Part shown: in pieces, positions 59,123-64,000 of the stretch
Numbering within the stretch: the stretch's first letter is position 1
Layout: the number at the start of each line of letters is the position of its first letter
DNA from: Aegilops tauschii subsp. strangulata
Taxonomy: Eukaryota > Streptophyta > Magnoliopsida > Poales > Poaceae
DNA: 64,000 bases
Direction: 5' to 3'
NCBI RefSeq assembly: GCF_002575655.3
Contig: NC_053040.3
Coordinates: forward strand, 225,818,628-225,882,627
Position numbers and translations under genes: made by a program
The notes under the pieces: generated by a model
Database searches by the model: none
The model's input: only the letters and a program-made list of their open reading frames with translations
Told to the model about the DNA's origin: nothing

Positions 59123-62049
59123 GTGGTTGGCTAATCCGGTGCTGGTCCTCAAGAAGAATGGCACTTGGCGTATGTGTGTGGACTACACAGATCTCAACAA
59201 AGCTTGTCCAGCAGATCCTTTTGCCCTTCCCCGTATTGATCAAATTATTGATCCTACGGCGGGTTGCGAGCGTTTAAGATTTTTGGATGCATATTCTGGT
59301 TATCATCAGATCCCTTTGGAGCCTTCTACTATGTGTCCATGCCCTTTGGGCTCAAGAGTGCCCAGGCGACTTATCAACGGTGTGTGCAGAATTGTCTTCA
59401 TAAACAGATCGGCCACAATGTTCACGCCTATGTGGATGATATTGTGGTAAAATCAAGGAAGAAGGAGACATTGATTGATGACTTGAAGGAAACCTTTGAT
59501 AACCTACGGGTTTATAAAATGATGCTTAATCCGGCCAAGTGTGTCTTTGGTGTACCTGCAGGCAAGCTCTTGGGCTTTTTGGTGTCTAACAGGGGCATTG
59601 AAGCTAATCCGGAAAAGATCAAAGCCATCACCTCCTTGGCTAAACCGAAGTGTATCAATGATGTTCAACGCCTGGCAGGCCGGATTGACGCGTTGAGCCG
59701 GTTTGTCAGTCGCCTTGGAGAGAAGGCCATCCCTTTGTATCAGATGCTGAAGAAAACGGATAACTTCGTCTGGAGTGACGCCGCTAATGAAGCATTTGAA
59801 GACTTAAAGCGGCAGCTAGCTAATCCGCCGATTCTCGCTGCTCCGGTTGACAAAGAACCATTGTTGCTATATGTGGCAGCTAACGCTCGGGCTGTTAGTG
59901 TGGCTATTGTGGTGGAGCGCAAGGAGGCAGGAAAGGAATATCTGGTTCAGTGGCCGGTTTACTATATCAGTGAGGTACTTATTGAGTCCAAGCAGAGGTA
60001 CCCGCACTGGCAAAAATTGGTGTATGGGGTTTTTATGGCAAGCCGGAAGCTTAAGCAGTATTTCCAAGGTCATCCCATCACGGTGGCCAGCTCTGCTCCG
60101 TTGGGAGATATAATCCAGAACAGGGAAGCAACTGGCCGGATTGCTAAGTGGGCTATAGAGCTCGGGCCTCACGGATTGAAATACATACCCCGAACGGCGA
60201 TCAAATCTCAGGCACTTGTGGATTTCATCAATGATTGGACAGAACTACAAGCGTCAAAAGAGAAGCCGGATCATACTTATTGGACTATTCATTTTGATGG
60301 GTCCAGGCAATTGGAGGGATCGGGGGCTGGAGTCGTATTAACTTCCCCACGAGGTGATAAGTTTTGTTATGTTCTCCGTTAATGTTCCCTTGCACTAACA
60401 ATGCAGCTGAATATGAGGCTTTACTCCATGGTCTTCGGATGGCTAAGGAGATGAACCTAAGCCGAGTTAAGTGCTTCGGTGACTCGGATCTGGTGGCTCA
60501 ACAAGTGTCCGGCACTTTGGATTCCAAGGACCCACTCATGGCAGCATATCGTCGTGAGGTGGATATTGTTGCAGGTCACTTTAAAGGTTATCAGGTGGAT
60601 CATGTGGACCGGCGGAAGAATGAAGCGGCAGACGCTTTAAGCCGCCTGGGTTCCCAACGTAAACCGGTTCCACCTAATGTCTTCCTGGATGTTCTGCATA
60701 ATCCGTCTGTCAAGCTCCCTGGTGAAGAGGATTTGGCCGTTCCTGATCCGGAAGCTCAGTTGGTGGCAGCTCTTCATGTTATCCCGGATTGGACGATTCC
60801 ATATCTGGCGTATATGAACCGGGGCGAGTCACCAGAGGATGAAACTTTGGCCAGGCAAATAACCTGGCGGTCCAAGTCCATGACTATTATCAATGGAGAG
60901 TTACATCATTGCAGTGTGACAGGGGCGTTTCAACGCTGTGTGTCTCCTGAGGAAGGCCGTGAAATTTTGCGTGAGATCCACGAAGGAGATTGTGGTCACC
61001 ACGCCGGTCCAAAATCTTTGGTGGCCAAGGCGTTTCGTCACGGTTTCTATTGGTTGACAGCTCATGCTGATGCCGAGGACTTGGTCAAAAGATGTGATGG
61101 CTGTCAGAAATTCTCAAGACGCGCTCATGTACCGGCTCAAGAATTGAGGATGATTCCAATCACCTGGCCGTTTGCAACTTGGGGGCTGGATATGGTTGGG
61201 CCTTTCAAGAGGTCCAAGGATAAGAAGACCCACCTTTTGGTGGCGGTTGATAAGTTCACAAAGTGGGTGGAGGCAGAGCCAGTTAGTAAGTGTGACGCAG
61301 CCACGGCGGTTCAATTCATCAAAAAGGTGATCTTCCGGTTCGGCTTTCCACACAGCACTATAACAGACAATGGTACCAATCTGTCAAAAGGTGCCATGAA
61401 GGAGTTCTGTCAACGTGAGCACATCCGGCTTGACGTGTCATCAGTGGCTCACCCACAGTCTAATGGTCAAGCGGAGAGGGCCAATCAAGAGATCTTGAGA
61501 GGCATCAAACCCCGGCTTATGGTTCCTTTGCAATGGACGCCGGGTTGTTGGGTTGAGGAGTTACCTTCTGTGTTGTGGAGCATCAATACCACACCCAACA
61601 GATCCACAGGATACACACCATTTTTCATGGTTTATGGAGCGGAAGAAGTTCTTCCTAGTGACATCCGTCATGACTCGCCTCGGGTAGCAGCATATATTGA
61701 AGGTGACAACGAGAAGGCACGGCAGGAAGCTCTTGAGCTGTTAGATGAAGAACGTGACATGGCGGCAGCCCGTTCGGCGATTTATCAGCAAGATCTGCGT
61801 CGTTATCATAGCCGTCGGGTTAGAACCAGAACCTTTCAAGAAGGTGATTTGGTGCTTCGGCTCATCCAGGATCAGACGGATATGCACAAGCTATCCCCCC
61901 CTTGGGAAGGATCCTTTGTGGTCAGCAAGAATCTACACAACGGGTCGTACTACCTAATAGATGTTCGAGAGTGCAAAGACTCACGTAAATCGGAGGAGGA
62001 GACCAACCGGCCGTGGAATATTGCTCATCTTCGGCCTTACTATACTTGA
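59100..62049 (+). pseudogene. RT, RNase H, archaeal-type RNase H and integrase of element F
   Basis: RT lacks its N-terminal end and, near 59,315, a further short segment before FYYVSMPFGLKSAQ. It keeps YVDD (59,429-59,440). RNase H lies at about 59,850-60,220. The second RNase H shows FDGSR, a frame break near 60,380, then AAEYEALLHGLRMA and GDSDLVAQQ. The integrase has an intact zinc finger (H-x-x-x-H to CDGCQKF, about 60,970-61,115) and the D-D-E triad (GLDMVG, TDNGTNLS, GQAERANQE). The frame from 60,364 to the stop at 62,047-62,049 is open for 561 codons. Losses in RT rule out activity. Confidence 0.9.
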
Positions 62050-62230
62050 GCTACAGGCTCTGCTTATGTACATATTATGACAATGTATATATTATGATCA
62101 ATATAATAAACCGGAACCTCAGCTAAAGCGGGGTATCTGTTGTTTTTCTTACATCATGTGTGGTTACATGGAGCTTACAAAGCGGCGTCCGGTTTACCCC
62201 TTGATTTAGCTTCTCAAAGCTTCATATTAG

Positions 62231-62620
62231 ATCACTTGGGGGCTTGGTCGTATCCGAACCATAGCTACACCTCTTGATCGGCGTAATGCCACAGCATCAC
62301 TTGGGGGCTTGGTCGTATCCGAACCATAGCTACACCTCTTGATCGGCTTAATGCCACAGCATCACTTGGGGGCTTGGTCGTATCCGAACCATAGCTACAC
62401 CTCTTGATCGGCGCAATGCCACAGCATCACTTGGGGGCTTGGTCGTATCCGAACCATAGCTACACCTCTTGATCGGCGTAATGCCACAGCATCACTTGGG
62501 GGCTTGGTCGAACCCGAACCATAGCTACACCTCTTGATCGGCGCAATGCCACAACATCACTTGGGGGCTTGGTCGTATCTGAACCACAGTCACACCTCTT
62601 GATCGGCTCAAAGCCACATC
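62231..62620 (+). repeat. Minisatellite, six copies of a 65-bp unit, in element F
   Basis: Units start with ATCACTTGGGGGCTTGGTCG at 62,231, 62,296, 62,361, 62,426, 62,491 and 62,556, with exact 65-base spacing and few differences; the last unit is most divergent. The array sits just after pol. The unit carries ACTTGGGGGCTTGG, a purine-rich core like the polypurine tracts of this element group. Confidence 0.95.
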
Positions 62621-63400
62621 AATCCGGGGCCAAAGAGAGTGTTGTAAAACAACAGCTCAAACATAGGCACCCATTGAGCACAGCTCACAATGTTGCTTGC
62701 GGATTCTTTGCTATCAAATATAGGGCCTGGCAGCCCGTGAAAAGCCTCGACTACAATAGTTTTCATTTGCCTTTTGCTAAGTTTTCTTTGTTTTCATAAG
62801 ATTTGTGATGTTTTTAAACCGGTTTTTATCAACCCGATTAGGCTATCAATTACAAGTTGTCAGTACACGATCAAATTATAATCCGGAGACTATCAGCCCG
62901 GTCTGGTTTTGACTCAAAGTCACAAGTATGGAATAAACCGGTGTTTATCACAATCCGGAACGGTTTTATTGTAAACCGGCATCCTATAACAGGAGTTACT
63001 TCTACTCCGGATTAGGGTTATTACCCTCATTACAAGGTTGGTCAGCCAACACTATGCCTAAAGGTCACATGTATCATATATTTCCATATTTGGTTATCTT
63101 TTACAACCTTGGTTATAAACCTTGGTCATATATATATATGGGTATCATGACCTGCCTGGTGGTAAACCGCCAGGGCGCTTTAAGCTTCTTATCTGCAGGA
63201 ACAACTTGAACAAATAGCTATGGATTATGAACATCATAGCTTAAGCATGGCGGATTAGCACGCATCAGTTGCAGATAAATATGCACGAAGGCATAACAGA
63301 CCAAGGGTTTTAACTAGCCTATTACAAGGCGTTTCAGTGCCCAAAAGGATAATTGTTTCTCAATAAACATTACAGCACGTGGAAGACTAAACCGGCCCCC
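62621..63400 (+). other. Spacer between minisatellite and antisense ORF of element F
   Basis: No gene supported. It contains several AAACCGG/CCGGTTT copies (for example near 62,818, 62,936 and 62,972) and a short TA run near 63,130. Confidence 0.5.
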
Positions 63401-63403
63401 GGA

Positions 63404-64000
63404 TTATGATTGCTTATCAGCTTGACCTGACGGCTGCGGATCATCTTGCACCGGTTCATCTTCTTCGTCCCTACCCAGCGGCTGGAAGTCAACAGTTGTC
63501 CAGTCGATCCCAGTTAAAGCTTGGAACACAGCTTCGTCGCTTATAAGGGTGGACGATTCAATGTCAGGGGCATAAGTGTGCTTACGGATTGGAGGGATCA
63601 GGTTTTTAGCCTCAGGAGTTGGTGCAGCAACCAGCTTGTTATTGGTATCATAACTCGCCTGGTAAAATGAAAGATCAGCCTCTTCAACAAGTTGACAAGC
63701 CAGTGGATGTACTTCCCGGTTTATGGCGCGGAGATCTTCCGTGCCAAATTCTGATCCGTCTTCTTTTAAGCTTGGGTAGCCTTTAGCCACGTCCGTCGGA
63801 TCAAGATCAGGCACCCATGCTTTTGCCTGGGTTAGTGCGGTCAGAGCGCCAGCCCTTGCAGCAGACCTCTTTAGCTCTTCTACCCGGGCAGGCAGCATAG
63901 ATAGCCTGTCTAAGGTAGCTTTGATTAACGTCGGGCGCGGCTTATTGTGAGAAGCGGTGCAGATAATTCGTTGTGCGCCGGTATATAGTTGTTCTATCAG
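63404..64000 (-). CDS. Antisense ORF of element F, C-terminal part (continues beyond window)
   Basis: A minus-strand frame is open from the window edge to the stop at 63,404-63,406, at least 199 codons with no break. It begins in this window with an Arg/Ala-rich helical region (ARVEELKRSAARAGALTAL), then AWVPDLDPTDVAKGYPSL and a tail rich in Asp, Glu and Gln. The KHTYAPDI and GIDWTTVDF segments recall C-terminal ends of the antisense proteins of Tat elements in grasses. The N-terminus lies to the right of the window. Position (between pol and the 3' LTR, opposite strand) matches the antisense ORF of element B. Function unknown. It is the only visible protein segment of an element in this window without a break. 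Confidence 0.75.
   Translation of the reverse strand: MIEQLYTGAQRIICTASHNKPRPTLIKATLDRLSMLPARVEELKRSAARAGALTALTQAKAWVPDLDPTDVAKGYPSLKEDGSEFGTEDLRAINREVHPLACQLVEEADLSFYQASYDTNNKLVAAPTPEAKNLIPPIRKHTYAPDIESSTLISDEAVFQALTGIDWTTVDFQPLGRDEEDEPVQDDPQPSGQADKQS

Larger units (their letters stand above)
55584..64000 (+). mobile_element. Ty3/gypsy Tat-type retrotransposon (element F), 3' end outside window
   Basis: 5' LTR (55,584-56,111), PBS, gag, protease, RT, RNase H, archaeal-type RNase H, integrase, a 65-bp minisatellite, and an antisense ORF in the 3' region. Domain content matches element B, but the LTR differs. Its left end interrupts element E after CCACC; the right border and 3' LTR lie past base 64,000. 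Gag-pol has shifts and deletions, so the copy is inactive. Non-coding parts repeatedly contain AAACCGG or its complement. Confidence 0.9.

Noticed and set aside
62231..62620. CRISPR-like array
   Set aside because: The 65-base units repeat head to tail without unique spacers, and the sequence is eukaryotic. It is a minisatellite.
1..64000. tRNA or rRNA genes
   Set aside because: Only primer binding sites complementary to tRNA ends were seen. No cloverleaf or rRNA sequence was recognised by eye; a tRNAscan-SE run would settle it.

Overview
The window is nuclear DNA from a grass, most likely a Triticeae species (wheat, Aegilops, rye or barley type). No database was searched. The call rests on the density of nested LTR retrotransposons, grass-type gag-pol proteins, a BARE1/Angela/WIS-like LTR, two LTR types resembling high-copy Triticeae gypsy families as I remember them, and plant GT-AG introns. 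There are no rRNA, tRNA, CRISPR or bacterial features.

Layout. (1) 1-11,110 is the only non-LTR block. It holds an intron-rich minus-strand gene remnant of the kind that precedes Ulp1-type protease domains in grass transposon-associated genes (continuing beyond base 1), a plus-strand WRN/RNase D-like 3'-5' exonuclease pseudogene (6,561-7,223), and a plus-strand B3-domain gene remnant (8,872-9,789). Introns and spacers of all three are strewn with a short motif, TGCAGTNCA, nearly always in the same strand orientation, including a 240-bp tandem repeat at 7,692-8,168. (2) 11,111-11,511 and about 35,675-35,880 look like two halves of a short-LTR copia-like fragment. (3) 11,512-35,674 is a minus-strand LTR element with very long LTRs (about 4 kb) and no recognisable coding region. 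It has received a BARE1/Angela-like solo LTR (14,529-16,244) and a complete plus-strand chromovirus (19,112-30,143; 2.8-kb LTRs, TCAAA target duplication, extra ORF, broken gag-pol with chromodomain). (4) About 35,880-54,480 is a three-level nest. A fragmentary gypsy element (D) is split by a Tat-type gypsy element (B, 36,311-53,539), which is split by a non-autonomous Athila-like element (C, 45,324-52,475) encoding only a gag-like and protease-like protein. Element C landed inside the antisense ORF of element B. (5) About 54,490-55,583 is the tail of a minus-strand gypsy element (E). (6) 55,584 to the window end is a second Tat-type gypsy element (F) with gag, protease, RT, two RNase H domains, integrase, a 6 x 65-bp minisatellite after pol, and an antisense ORF running off the window.

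Every coding region examined carries stops, frameshifts or deletions, except the visible 199 codons of element F's antisense ORF. No element can be shown to be autonomous. The genes do not form a pathway: the retrotransposon genes each served their own element. The least explained part is the motif-dense 11-kb block at the left, which may be cargo of one large DNA transposon.
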